DNA of 64,000 nt from RBG-13-51-18 sp050014095 (lineage in GTDB: Bacteria > Chloroflexota > Dehalococcoidia > Dehalococcoidales > RBG-16-60-22), in contig JBEKDZ010000002.1 in the NCBI GenBank assembly GCA_050014095.1, positions 124,001-188,000 of the forward strand, in the 5' to 3' direction. Both the position numbers and the translations under genes were made by a program. The notes below the pieces were generated by a model, which did not search any database, was not told where the DNA came from, and saw only the letters and a program-made list of their open reading frames with translations. How positions within the stretch are numbered: position 1 is the first letter of the stretch; the number at the start of each line of letters is the position of its first letter. Shown here piece by piece: positions 1 through 6,833 of the stretch.

Positions 1-321
1 TACCGCCGCCGTGCCGAGGATAACGCGGTCGATGCCAGTTTTCAGCAGCGCCTCGATGGTCTCCATCCGGCGGATGCCCCCGCCCAGTTGGACCGGTATA
101 AGCATCGCCTCGGCAATATTCCTGATTATTGTCATGTTGCCGATTTCTCCCGTAGCCGCACCATCGAGGTCAACGATATGGAGGCGTGGCGCGCCCAGCG
201 ACTGCCATTTTAAAGCTACGTCCAGCGGTTCGTCAGAGAAGACCGTTTCCCGCTGATAGTCTCCCTGAAAAAGTCGTACACACCGGCCCCCACGTAAATC
301 TATCGAAGGTATAATATCGAT
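1..321 (-). CDS. hisA: HisA, ProFAR isomerase (5' part, runs off the left edge)
   Basis: Phosphoribosylformimino-5-aminoimidazole carboxamide ribotide isomerase of histidine biosynthesis, a cytoplasmic TIM barrel. About 107 N-terminal residues are present and read DIIPSIDLRGGRCVRLFQGD near the start and QLGGGIR later, both hallmark HisA segments (catalytic Asp in the PSID loop). The reading frame is closed upstream by TGA at 327-325. No ATG, GTG or TTG lies between that stop and the conserved IIPSID. Family proteins usually start with Met two residues before IIP, and the codon at that place (321-319) is ATC. An AGAGG Shine-Dalgarno-like motif at 332-328 sits about six bases upstream, so I place the start there. 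It may be a non-standard start or an assembly error. HisF in this frame is unlikely because of the PSIDLRGG sequence. Confidence 0.9.
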   Translation of the reverse strand, partial: MDIIPSIDLRGGRCVRLFQGDYQRETVFSDEPLDVALKWQSLGAPRLHIVDLDGAATGEIGNMTIIRNIAEAMLIPVQLGGGIRRMETIEALLKTGIDRVILGTAAV

Positions 322-354
322 TTTTCACCTCTTTTAATCCCGAAATATGCTGAA

Positions 355-363
355 ATTATAGCA
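355..363 (-). promoter_or_regulatory. Extended -10 promoter for hisA
   Basis: The minus strand reads TGCTATAAT, an extended -10 box, about 35 bases upstream of the inferred hisA start. No good -35 hexamer is seen. The same nine-base word occurs upstream of hicB (twice), prfA and the radical SAM gene. Confidence 0.5.
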
Positions 364-414
364 CCTGTGACTATGTTTAAGCCACTCTGTGAAGACATTT
401 GTAAGCTGATTACG

Positions 415-443
415 TTGACAAACGGTATATAGCATGCTAAAAT
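415..443 (+). promoter_or_regulatory. Sigma-70 type promoter of the pantothenate operon
   Basis: TTGACA at 415-420 and TAAAAT at 438-443 with a 17-base spacer. Transcription would start near 450, leaving a leader of about 150 bases before the first gene at 604. Confidence 0.75.
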
Positions 444-505
444 ACATGTGACCATCGACCGTAAAGGCGGTGAGTCAAGAGCTGATACCTTAACAATTGT
501 AGCGA

Positions 506-535
506 GTCGCTTGGATCGGAAACGACCGAGACGGC
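506..535 (+). ncRNA. pan-motif RNA hairpin in the pantothenate operon leader
   Basis: The transcript can fold as GTCG-CTT-GG-(A)-TCG with a GAAA loop and CGA-CC-GAG-(A)-CGGC: about twelve pairs capped by a GNRA loop, with one unpaired adenosine on each side (A515 and A531). A hairpin with two conserved bulged adenosines in 5' leaders of panB/panC/panD operons of Chloroflexi, Firmicutes and Deltaproteobacteria is the published description of the pan RNA motif, and both position and shape fit here. Pan hairpins are often in tandem. An imperfect stem around 467-482 (ACCG pairing with CGGT) could be a second, weaker copy, but I cannot establish that. The ligand, if any, is not known to me. The family assignment is by eye. 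Confidence 0.7.
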
Positions 536-558
536 AAAATCATGTAAAAACATTGATG

Positions 559-588
559 CCCTCTCGATTACTTTCGAGAGGGTTTTTT
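559..588 (+). terminator. Intrinsic terminator / attenuator in the pan leader
   Basis: CCCTCTCGA (559-567) pairs perfectly with TCGAGAGGG (574-582) across a six-base loop, followed by six T (583-588). It stands between the pan-like hairpin and the first gene, 15 bases before the ATG, so it can act as an attenuator controlled by the upstream RNA. Confidence 0.85.
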
Positions 589-603
589 GTTGAGGGTAGT
601 AGA

Positions 604-1461
604 ATGCTCAAAGTAGGTTTCATCGGGGCTGGAAAAGTCGGCACCGCCCTAGCGGTTCTCCTCAACCGCAAGGGGTATACTGTGGCGGGCGTTTACGACA
701 TCAGCCGGGCGTTCACGGAAAGACTCGCTATGTTAATCGTTAACTGCCATGTGATGTCTAACAGCCAGGAGGTAGCCGATGCCGCTGACCTCTCTTTTAT
801 CACCCCGCCCGATGACGCTATCGAAAAAGCAGCTTCCCAGATAAAATGGACTCAAGGTAAAAGCGTCGTGCACTGCAGCGGCGCCAACTCTACCGATATC
901 CTGGAGAGCGCCAGAAAATCCGGCGCTAATGTTGGTTGTTTCCATCCCCTGCAGACCTTTGCCAGCGTGCAGCAGGCTATCGAGAATATGCCCGGCTCGT
1001 CATTCGCCATCGAAGCCGAGGAGCCGCTGCTGGCTAATCTCCAGAAGATGGCCGTGACGCTGGATGGAAGCTGGATAAAGCTAAAAGCCAGTGATAAAGC
1101 AGCTTACCATGCCGCCGCCGTTTTCGCCAGCAACTACCTCGTTACCTTGGTTAAGATGGCAACCGACCTCTGGCAGACTTTTTCCATTCCCTCCAACGAA
1201 GCTATTAAAGCCCTTCTCCCACTGATGCGCGGCACCCTGCATAATATCGAGACTATTGGCTTGCCGCAGTGCCTTACCGGCCCTATCGCCAGGGGTGATA
1301 CCGGCACCATCCGTAAAAATCTCGAGGACATCCGTAAGAAAACCCCGGAACTACTTTTCCCTTATAAAGAGCTGGGATTACAGACGATTCCTATCGCTCA
1401 GGCTATGGGAAAACTTAATAAAAAGCAGGTCAGAGAGCTGGAAATACTATTTAGAAACTAG
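604..1461 (+). CDS. DUF2520 Rossmann-fold dehydrogenase, candidate ketopantoate reductase
   Basis: A 285-residue NAD(P)-binding protein. The N-terminus MLKVGFIGAGKVGTALA carries the GxGxxG dinucleotide motif, followed by a ketopantoate/pyrroline-carboxylate reductase-like fold and an all-helical C-terminal half typical of DUF2520 proteins. A longer reading frame opens at GTG 448 but would translate the pan leader and terminator. I chose ATG 604 because GAGGG at 592-596 gives good spacing and the Rossmann fold begins there. It is the first gene of the pan operon, 28 bases before panD. No panE is present in the operon, and NADPH reduction of ketopantoate is the step not otherwise covered, so context suggests this role. 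That is inference; the family is not experimentally assigned to my knowledge. Confidence 0.8.
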   Translation: MLKVGFIGAGKVGTALAVLLNRKGYTVAGVYDISRAFTERLAMLIVNCHVMSNSQEVADAADLSFITPPDDAIEKAASQIKWTQGKSVVHCSGANSTDILESARKSGANVGCFHPLQTFASVQQAIENMPGSSFAIEAEEPLLANLQKMAVTLDGSWIKLKASDKAAYHAAAVFASNYLVTLVKMATDLWQTFSIPSNEAIKALLPLMRGTLHNIETIGLPQCLTGPIARGDTGTIRKNLEDIRKKTPELLFPYKELGLQTIPIAQAMGKLNKKQVRELEILFRN

Positions 1462-1489
1462 AAAGATATTATTTTAAAAGGGGAAGACA

Positions 1490-1861
1490 ATGAGAATGAT
1501 GCTAAAAAGCAAGATCCACCGGGCTACCGTGACGGACGCCAACATCAACTACGAAGGCAGCATTACCATTGACAGCAAGCTGATGAAAGCCGCCGATATC
1601 CTCCCTTATGAGCAGGTGCACGTTCTTAATGTGAACAACGGCGCCCGCTTTACCACCTACGCCATCGAGGGGAGAGAAGGCAGCGGAGATATTTGCCTGA
1701 ATGGCGCCGCCGCCCGACTGGGCGTTAAAGGTGACCTCGTAATCATTTTAACGTATACTGATGTCCCCGAGGAGCAGCTAAAGGACTATAAGCCCAGGAT
1801 TGTCCATGTTAACGAAAAGAATGAAATAATTACCACGCTGGATGAAAAAATTTTCGCTTAG
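1490..1861 (+). CDS. panD: Aspartate 1-decarboxylase
   Basis: Makes beta-alanine from L-aspartate for pantothenate synthesis using a pyruvoyl group formed by self-cleavage. The 123-residue product has the family sequence MLKSKIHRATVTDANINYEG followed by SITID. Cleavage is expected between Gly23 and Ser24 (GS in YEGSITID). The conserved NNG and GAAA segments (NVNNGARF, LNGAAARLG) are present, and the length is normal for the prozyme. An AGGGGAAG ribosome site lies six bases before ATG 1490; ATG 1496 or 1499 are alternative starts. It sits between the DUF2520 gene and panB, nine bases before panB, in one operon. Confidence 0.96.
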   Translation: MRMMLKSKIHRATVTDANINYEGSITIDSKLMKAADILPYEQVHVLNVNNGARFTTYAIEGREGSGDICLNGAAARLGVKGDLVIILTYTDVPEEQLKDYKPRIVHVNEKNEIITTLDEKIFA

Positions 1862-1870
1862 AGGAATAAG

Positions 1871-2701
1871 ATGCGGGTAACGATTAGCCGGATAAAAGAG
1901 ATGAAGCAAAAGGGTGAGAAGATAGCTATGCTCACCGCTTACGATTACGTTACAGCTAAGATTGTCGACGAAGCTGGCGTGCCATTGATTCTAGTCGGAG
2001 ACAGCCTTGGTATGGTAGTGCTAGGCTATGATTCGACGATTCCAGTAACGTTAGAAGTAATGTTGCATCATACCAAGGCGGTAGTTAGGGGCACCAAAAA
2101 TGCGCTTGTTGTAGGCGATATGCCCTTTATGTCCTATCAAATCAGCATTGAGGAAGCTATCCGCAACGCTGGTCGTTTCCTTCAGGAAACCGGCTGCCAG
2201 GCAGTCAAACTGGAAGGCGGAGTAACCATGGCAGATAAAGTTAAGAAAATCGTGGACTGCGGTATTCCGGTAATGGGACATATTGGACTAACACCACAAT
2301 CCATCAACCAGCTTGGCGGCCACAAGATACAAGGAAAAACCCCGGAAACTGCCAGCCGTCTTTTAGAAGACGCTATTGCGCTGGATAAAGCCGGAGCTTT
2401 TGCCGTGGTATTAGAAACCGTGCCGGCGGCTCTGGCAACCCTAATTTCCCAAAAAATAAGCATTCCGACTATCGGCATCGGCGCGGGCGCTGGCTGCGAC
2501 GGTCAGGTGCAGGTTATCAATGATATACTCGGTTCATATACCGACTTCGTCCCCAAGCACGCCAAACAATACGCTAAAATCGCCGGTATCATGGCAGACG
2601 CTATTTCACAATATCATAATGAGGTAAAGAGCGGTAAATTCCCCACCGAAGCCCAGAGTTTCGCGATGGATGAAAGCATACTTAAGAATCTAGGCAAATA
2701 A
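1871..2701 (+). CDS. panB: 3-methyl-2-oxobutanoate hydroxymethyltransferase
   Basis: Transfers a hydroxymethyl group from 5,10-methylene-tetrahydrofolate to ketoisovalerate, giving ketopantoate. The 276-residue TIM barrel has the metal and substrate motifs MLTAYDYVTAKIVDEAG, VGDSLGMVVLGY, GDMPFMSY, VKLEGG, MGHIGLTPQS and IGIGAGAGCDGQ in family order, so all active-site segments are present. ATG 1871 follows GAGGAATAAG. The stop TAA ends exactly where the GTG of panC begins, so translation is probably coupled. Confidence 0.97.
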   Translation: MRVTISRIKEMKQKGEKIAMLTAYDYVTAKIVDEAGVPLILVGDSLGMVVLGYDSTIPVTLEVMLHHTKAVVRGTKNALVVGDMPFMSYQISIEEAIRNAGRFLQETGCQAVKLEGGVTMADKVKKIVDCGIPVMGHIGLTPQSINQLGGHKIQGKTPETASRLLEDAIALDKAGAFAVVLETVPAALATLISQKISIPTIGIGAGAGCDGQVQVINDILGSYTDFVPKHAKQYAKIAGIMADAISQYHNEVKSGKFPTEAQSFAMDESILKNLGK

Positions 2702-3532
2702 GTGCAAGTCATTAACACCATCGCCGGGATGCGACAGGCCAGGAAAGGGATGGGAGGGGCGGTGGGCTTTGTACCAACCATGGGCTATCTCCACGAGGGT
2801 CACCTCTCACTGGTCAGGCGTGCCAAAGACGAAAACCAGGTGGCGGTAGTTAGTGTCTACGTCAATCCCATGCAGTTCGGCCCTAAAGAAGATTTCAAGA
2901 GCTATCCGCGCGATCTCAACCGCGACCTTGCCATGCTTGAATCTTTCGCTGATATTGTCTTCGTTCCTTCCGATGAAGAGATGTACCCGGATGGCTACGC
3001 TACCTATGTATTGGTCCAGGGTATTACAGAGGTTTTGGAAGGAGCGGTGCGACCTGGGCATTTCAACGGAGTCAGCACCGTAGTAAATAAGCTATTCAAT
3101 ATCGTCGAGCCGACGCGGGCTTACTTCGGGCAGAAGGACGCCCAGCAGGTTGCCGTTATTCAGAAAATGGTCAAAGACCTGAATATGAATGTTGAAGTGG
3201 TGGCATATCCTACAGTGCGGGAGGCGGACGGACTGGCGATGAGCAGTCGGAATACCTATCTTACGCCGGAGCAGCGGCGGGCGGCACCAGTGCTTTACCA
3301 TGCCTTGCTACTGGCTAAAGAGCTAGCGATAAAAGGCGAATGGGATGCCGGTGTCTTACGGCGTGAGATGGAAGAGCTCATTAAAAAAGAACCGTTGGCG
3401 AATATCGACTATATCAGCGTGGCCGATAACGAAACTTTAAAAGAGATACACCGATTAAAGTATCCTGCACTGGTATCGATGGCGGTAAAATTCGGCAAGA
3501 CGCGCCTGATTGATAATATCGTTCTGGAATAG
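2702..3532 (+). CDS. panC: Pantothenate synthetase (pantoate-beta-alanine ligase)
   Basis: ATP-dependent condensation of pantoate and beta-alanine. The 276-residue protein carries the nucleotidyltransferase signature PTMGYLHEGHLSLVRRAK (HIGH-like HEGH), VYVNPMQFGPKEDF, FGQKDAQQVAVI and the KMSKS-like MSSRNTYLT. It begins with GTG directly abutting the panB stop. No separate ribosome site is obvious, so expression may depend on coupling with panB. Last gene of the operon; a convergent aroF follows 30 bases later, and I see no clear terminator between them. Confidence 0.97.
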   Translation: MQVINTIAGMRQARKGMGGAVGFVPTMGYLHEGHLSLVRRAKDENQVAVVSVYVNPMQFGPKEDFKSYPRDLNRDLAMLESFADIVFVPSDEEMYPDGYATYVLVQGITEVLEGAVRPGHFNGVSTVVNKLFNIVEPTRAYFGQKDAQQVAVIQKMVKDLNMNVEVVAYPTVREADGLAMSSRNTYLTPEQRRAAPVLYHALLLAKELAIKGEWDAGVLRREMEELIKKEPLANIDYISVADNETLKEIHRLKYPALVSMAVKFGKTRLIDNIVLE

Positions 3533-3562
3533 TATTAAGTAGAACCCCACCCCTTTATCCCG

Positions 3563-4579
3563 CTAAATACTTCTGCCAACAGACTTAGCGATAACACGTA
3601 GCTCTGCCATAAGTCGCGTGAAATCCGAGGTAGATAGCGATTGCAGTCCATCCACCAATGCCTCTTTAGGATTGGGGTGCACCTCGATGAGAAGTCCGTC
3701 CGCGCCTGCCGCCACCGCTGCTTTAGCGATAGCCGGTACTAATGTATAATGACCGGCAGCATGGGATGGGTCCACGATAACCGGTAGATGACTGCTTTTC
3801 TTAAGAACCGGAATGGCGGAAATATCCAAAGAAAAGCGTACACTATCCTCGAATGTCCTGATGCCGCGCTCGCAGAGAATAACCTGCTGATTCCCCTCCG
3901 CCAGTAGATAATCGGCGGCGGTCAGCCACTCCGTAATCGTGCAGGAAAAGCCGCGTTTCAACACTACCGGCCGACCGCTTTTTCCGGACTCGGTCAGCAG
4001 CGAGAAGTTCTGCATATTGCGCGAGCCGATTTGCAGTATATCCACGTAGGAAGCTACCATCTCGACGTCTTGAGGATTAACTACCTCGGTGACTACCGGC
4101 ATACCGAACTTTTTTTTGGCTTTGGCCAATAACTCAAGTCCTTTTTTTTGTAGTCCCTGGAAACTGAACGGAGAAGTGCGCGGCTTGAAAGCCCCGCCGC
4201 GCAGGACACTGGCGCCAGCTTTTTTTACTGCGCCGGCGGCCTCCATGAGCTGCGCCTCGCTCTCGACAGCGCAAGGTCCTGCCATAACAACGATACGCTC
4301 ACCACCAATTTCCACGCCATCGCATTCGACCTTCGTATCTTTAGGGCGGAAAGCACGGGAGGCGAGTTTATAGGGCTTCATGATACGGGTGACACTCTCG
4401 ACGCCGGGGAGGACGGCAAAAATATCCGTGGGTATCTGGCCGGTATTGCTGCCGAGGATAGCGACCACGGTTTTATCCGTGCCGATATTCAGCTGTACGC
4501 CGAGTTCCAGCGATTTTGCTTTCTGCACTACAGCATCGACCTCTTTTTTGGTGGCGCCGGTGCGCATTTCAACAATCAT
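3563..4579 (-). CDS. aroF: 3-deoxy-7-phosphoheptulonate (DAHP) synthase, AroF-like
   Basis: First step of the shikimate pathway: phosphoenolpyruvate plus erythrose 4-phosphate gives DAHP. The 338-residue form has an N-terminal ferredoxin-like regulatory domain (about residues 1-70, ending VTRIMKPYKLASR) and the KDO8P/DAHP barrel with MAGPCAVES, LRGGAFKPRTSPFSFQG, QIGSRNMQNF, LKRG and VDPSHAAGH. This layout matches the Thermotoga-type enzyme, in which the N-terminal domain mediates feedback inhibition. ATG 4579 overlaps the stop of the upstream DUF998 gene by four bases (ATGA), so the two are co-translated. Chorismate mutase is not fused. Confidence 0.95.
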   Translation of the reverse strand: MIVEMRTGATKKEVDAVVQKAKSLELGVQLNIGTDKTVVAILGSNTGQIPTDIFAVLPGVESVTRIMKPYKLASRAFRPKDTKVECDGVEIGGERIVVMAGPCAVESEAQLMEAAGAVKKAGASVLRGGAFKPRTSPFSFQGLQKKGLELLAKAKKKFGMPVVTEVVNPQDVEMVASYVDILQIGSRNMQNFSLLTESGKSGRPVVLKRGFSCTITEWLTAADYLLAEGNQQVILCERGIRTFEDSVRFSLDISAIPVLKKSSHLPVIVDPSHAAGHYTLVPAIAKAAVAAGADGLLIEVHPNPKEALVDGLQSLSTSDFTRLMAELRVIAKSVGRSI

Positions 4580-5349
4580 TGTTCTTGACTCTCGACTTTT
4601 GCCTTGCGTTTAAGAGACAGAATAAACATATTCACGGCAGCTACTTCGATCCAGATAATCATGTTAGCTACCAGGAGCCGCTCAATCAAGCCGAAAAACA
4701 TGTTAGTATCAGGCAGGAGTTTTACCGCGACAATCAGGACCACTGCCAGAATGAAAGCCACCAAGGTATAGGGATAAAGATACTTCCAGTTGGGGTCCTT
4801 TTTAATACTGGGAATGAGCGCCAGGATGGCGATGGGGAAGAGCAGGAAAGCCGTGCTGGCCACAAAGCCGTGTATTCTTCCATCGAAAGTGCGCGCAGCA
4901 TCGGCGGTGCCGGTAGCGTCAGTGTGGAAGGCGCCGATGAGAAGCATCGCAAAGCCGAAGAAAACAAAAATGGCGATACCCAGATAGAATCCCCTGGCGC
5001 CCCTTTTAATATTGAAAAGGAGGCCAGCCGTGAATATCTCCACCAATAAGCCAAGCGCTAGAAAACCGATGGTCTGCACCCAGCCGATACTCGTCAATGC
5101 CAGACTGCTGATGGAGTTTTGGATAATACTATAACCCGGACTGGCCAAACCTGCCGAAAGGTCGCCGACGGTTAATGTTATCGGGCCAAGGATACCGGCG
5201 ACCGCTAGGGCGGTATGCACGTTACAAAGCTTAAGAAACGGCACCACTTTTGACATTACCAACCAGGTAACTGAAATTTTAATACCAAGATAAAACGGGT
5301 GCCATACTCTGTAAATGCGGGTAATCATCGTTGAAAAAACCTTAGACAC
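4576..5349 (-). CDS. DUF998 family integral membrane protein
   Basis: A 257-residue hydrophobic protein with about six membrane segments. The pattern (GPITLTVGDLSAGLASPGYSIIQNSISSL near residues 55-85, later RTFDGRIHGFVASTAFLLFPIAI) matches the DUF998 family, whose function is unknown. GTG 5349 lies two bases after the stop of the lipoprotein gene; an internal ATG at 5328 could also be the start. The gene sits between a lipoprotein and DAHP synthase in a tightly packed minus-strand unit, but I see no metabolic reason for the grouping. Confidence 0.75.
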   Translation of the reverse strand: MSKVFSTMITRIYRVWHPFYLGIKISVTWLVMSKVVPFLKLCNVHTALAVAGILGPITLTVGDLSAGLASPGYSIIQNSISSLALTSIGWVQTIGFLALGLLVEIFTAGLLFNIKRGARGFYLGIAIFVFFGFAMLLIGAFHTDATGTADAARTFDGRIHGFVASTAFLLFPIAILALIPSIKKDPNWKYLYPYTLVAFILAVVLIVAVKLLPDTNMFFGLIERLLVANMIIWIEVAAVNMFILSLKRKAKVESQEQ

Positions 5350-5351
5350 AG

Positions 5352-5801
5352 CTATTTTGTTCCGAACGGCACCAGCACTTCGCCGTTTACAGGATATAGT
5401 ATTTCCAGAAAAATAGTAGCTTCGGCATTATCGCTGCCAGTGGTAGTAAACTTTAGCTTATAGTCAATGCCCTGCACCTGACTGGCCGTAAAGGAGAATC
5501 TATCCGAGATCGCGTCTTTCGGGGATGTATATATTTGCGAAATACCGGAGATGTTAAAACTAATGCCGTCGCCGCTAAGGATATAGTAATACCCGTCCAC
5601 TTTATCGCCCGCGGCCAGTTCAACGGTAACGAATGTATCTGTTTTGAAGCTTATTTCTACCTGTTTGACCTGCCATTGCGTGCCGATTTTAGCATCCCGA
5701 ATGGATTTAACGCTAGCGGGCGCCTCGGCACCGGATGTACAGCCGATGATACCAACCAGGGATAATAACAATACCGCAATAATTAAGACCTTCTTGAACA
5801 T
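5352..5801 (-). CDS. Predicted lipoprotein of unknown function
   Basis: The product from ATG 5801 is 149 residues: MFKKVLIIAVLLLSLVGIIGC is a signal peptide ending in a lipobox (GIIGC), so the mature protein is probably lipidated and held at the outer face of the membrane. The rest is rich in beta strand and polar residues, with no recognised catalytic motif. The open frame extends to 5867, but the signal peptide and a GAGAG ribosome site just upstream support 5801. Promoter-like TATAAT (minus strand, about 5834-5839) lies upstream. First gene of the lipoprotein-DUF998-aroF unit. Confidence 0.7.
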   Translation of the reverse strand: MFKKVLIIAVLLLSLVGIIGCTSGAEAPASVKSIRDAKIGTQWQVKQVEISFKTDTFVTVELAAGDKVDGYYYILSGDGISFNISGISQIYTSPKDAISDRFSFTASQVQGIDYKLKFTTTGSDNAEATIFLEILYPVNGEVLVPFGTK

Positions 5802-5932
5802 CTCTCGTTTAACCTCACAAAAACTCTCTCTATATAATATCGTATAACTAGTTGAATAGTTAGTCAATGGGAGGGAGAGTTAGTAGTTTACAGTTTACAG
5901 TTAACAGTACGGGGGTAAAGGGGAGAGAACTT

Positions 5933-5954
5933 TAAATCCTAAGCTCTAAATTCT
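5933..5954. repeat. Direct repeat A, left copy, flanking the lone hicB
   Basis: A 22-base word (core AAGCTCTAAATTCT) that recurs at 6277-6298 with one mismatch. The two copies bracket the solitary hicB and the truncated hicA start. Short AT-rich words with the same flavour (tttacagtttacagttaacag at 5887-5907) lie next to it. Confidence 0.7.
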
Positions 5955-6002
5955 AAATGGAGAGAAAGGAAGGACACATTTATAATAAAGCGGGAGCTTC
6001 AC
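5946..6002 (-). pseudogene. hicA remnant after the solitary hicB
   Basis: A GTG at 6002-6000 overlaps the hicB TGA stop (6001-5999) by the same four-base pattern as the intact hicB/hicA pair upstream. The frame begins V-K-L-P like HicA toxins (the intact copy starts MTKLPPL), then loses similarity and stops after 18 codons inside direct repeat A. I read it as the decayed 5' end of a second hicA. Confidence 0.5.
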
Positions 6003-6223
6003 GCCGTAACCTCGACGATAGCTTCTTCAACCGAATCTTCCGAGGGAATAGGTTCGCCGTCATCTGTGAGGCTTTCAATGTAAAGTTCAATAGCTTCTTT
6101 GATATTAGCCAAGGCTTCTTTTCTAGTGTCTCCTTCGCTAATGCACCCGGGTAATAAAGGAACGTAGACAGTATATCCTCCCAATTCATTGGGTTCAAGG
6201 ACTACTTTAAAACTCCTAGTCAT
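5999..6223 (-). CDS. hicB: HicB-family antitoxin, partner lost
   Basis: A 74-residue HicB-type protein: the partial RNase-H-like fold with FKVVLEPNELGGYTVYVPLLPGC and the acidic helical tail EALANIKEAIELYIESL, which neutralises a HicA mRNA interferase. No DNA-binding extension is present. Unlike the upstream pair, no intact hicA follows; only a short remnant does. Its 5' flank repeats the flank of the intact module (6238-6260 versus 6778-6800), so it is a paralogous copy that may still cross-neutralise the intact toxin. Confidence 0.8.
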   Translation of the reverse strand: MTRSFKVVLEPNELGGYTVYVPLLPGCISEGDTRKEALANIKEAIELYIESLTDDGEPIPSEDSVEEAIVEVTA

Positions 6224-6237
6224 ATCCGCACCTCTCT

Positions 6238-6260
6238 GTTAAGTACATTATAGCATAGGG
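6238..6260 (-). promoter_or_regulatory. Duplicated promoter/leader of the solitary hicB
   Basis: Minus strand contains TGCTATAAT (extended -10 would read ATGCTATAATG) followed by GTACTTAAC and then a purine-rich ribosome site. The block is 22/23 identical to 6778-6800 in front of the intact hicBA pair. Confidence 0.6.
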
Positions 6261-6276
6261 ATGAATGGAGAAACTC

Positions 6277-6298
6277 TAAATACTAAGCTCTAAATTCT
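6277..6298. repeat. Direct repeat A, right copy
   Basis: Second copy of the 22-base repeat found at 5933-5954 (21 of 22 identical), 344 bases apart, between the intact hicA end and the promoter of the lone hicB. Confidence 0.7.
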
Positions 6299-6320
6299 GA
6301 TGGCCAGATGGGATTTTAGG

Positions 6321-6557
6321 TTATTTTTTAAATCCTAGTGCTATTAGGAACTCACTCTCTTCTATCTCGAGCTGTTTCAGGATATCCGAGAGGAAATAAG
6401 GACTAATTTCTTGAGTGGGATGGATAGGCACTGGCGCCCGCCGGCAGTCTTGATGATGGAATATGGCGTGAGAACCCTTTTGCCTGACTTTTTCGAATCC
6501 TAACGCCTTTAGCCCCTTTACCACCTCCCTTGATTTAAGAGGAGGCAGTTTGGTCAT
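6321..6557 (-). CDS. hicA: HicA mRNA interferase toxin
   Basis: A 78-residue dsRBD-like toxin that cleaves mRNA when free of HicB. The signature is MTKLPPLKSREVVKGLKALGFEKVRQKGSH and then AIFHH, with the catalytic His in KGSHAIF. ATG 6557 overlaps the hicB TGA by four bases, giving antitoxin-first order and coupled translation. The protein is slightly longer than many HicA (about 60-80 residues), with an EESEFLIALGF tail. It appears intact. Confidence 0.9.
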   Translation of the reverse strand: MTKLPPLKSREVVKGLKALGFEKVRQKGSHAIFHHQDCRRAPVPIHPTQEISPYFLSDILKQLEIEESEFLIALGFKK

Positions 6558-6766
6558 AGAGCTACTTTAACCTTTTCCATTTGAGTTTCTTGTGGGATTT
6601 CCTCGCCGTGTTCTTTACGGTATTCGAGGCAGAGCTCGATGACTTCTTTAATATTAGCCAGACACTCATCGTACGCCTTCCCCTGTGCTCTGGCTTCTGG
6701 AATCATTGGGCAGCTGGCGATAAAATATCCATCCGGGGCTTTCCTAACGATAACCGTATATTCCAT
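6554..6766 (-). CDS. hicB: HicB antitoxin
   Basis: A 70-residue HicB with the canonical start MEYTVIVRKAPDGYFIASCP and helix AYDECLANIKEVIELCLEY. It neutralises the HicA encoded immediately downstream. There is no ribbon-helix-helix domain, so autoregulation, if any, would need another factor. It is the first gene of a two-gene unit expressed from the TATAAT-containing block at 6778-6800. It shares DECLANIKEVIEL-type residues with the solitary copy at 5999-6223, which suggests duplication. Confidence 0.9.
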   Translation of the reverse strand: MEYTVIVRKAPDGYFIASCPMIPEARAQGKAYDECLANIKEVIELCLEYRKEHGEEIPQETQMEKVKVAL

Positions 6767-6777
6767 TTGTTTCTCCT

Positions 6778-6800
6778 GTTAAGTACATTATAGCACAGGG
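6778..6800 (-). promoter_or_regulatory. Promoter/leader of hicBA
   Basis: Minus strand holds TGTGCTATAATGTACTT: a TATAAT with TG extension and no evident -35. AGGAG of the hicB ribosome site follows at once. The same block with one change precedes the lone hicB. Confidence 0.6.
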
Positions 6801-6833
6801 GGAGAAGGGGAAAGGGGTTGACATTCCCCTTAA

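Noticed and set aside
448..603. N-terminal extension of the DUF2520 protein starting at GTG 448
   Set aside because: It would translate the leader RNA hairpin and the terminator. ATG 604 has GAGGG at good distance and begins the Rossmann fold.
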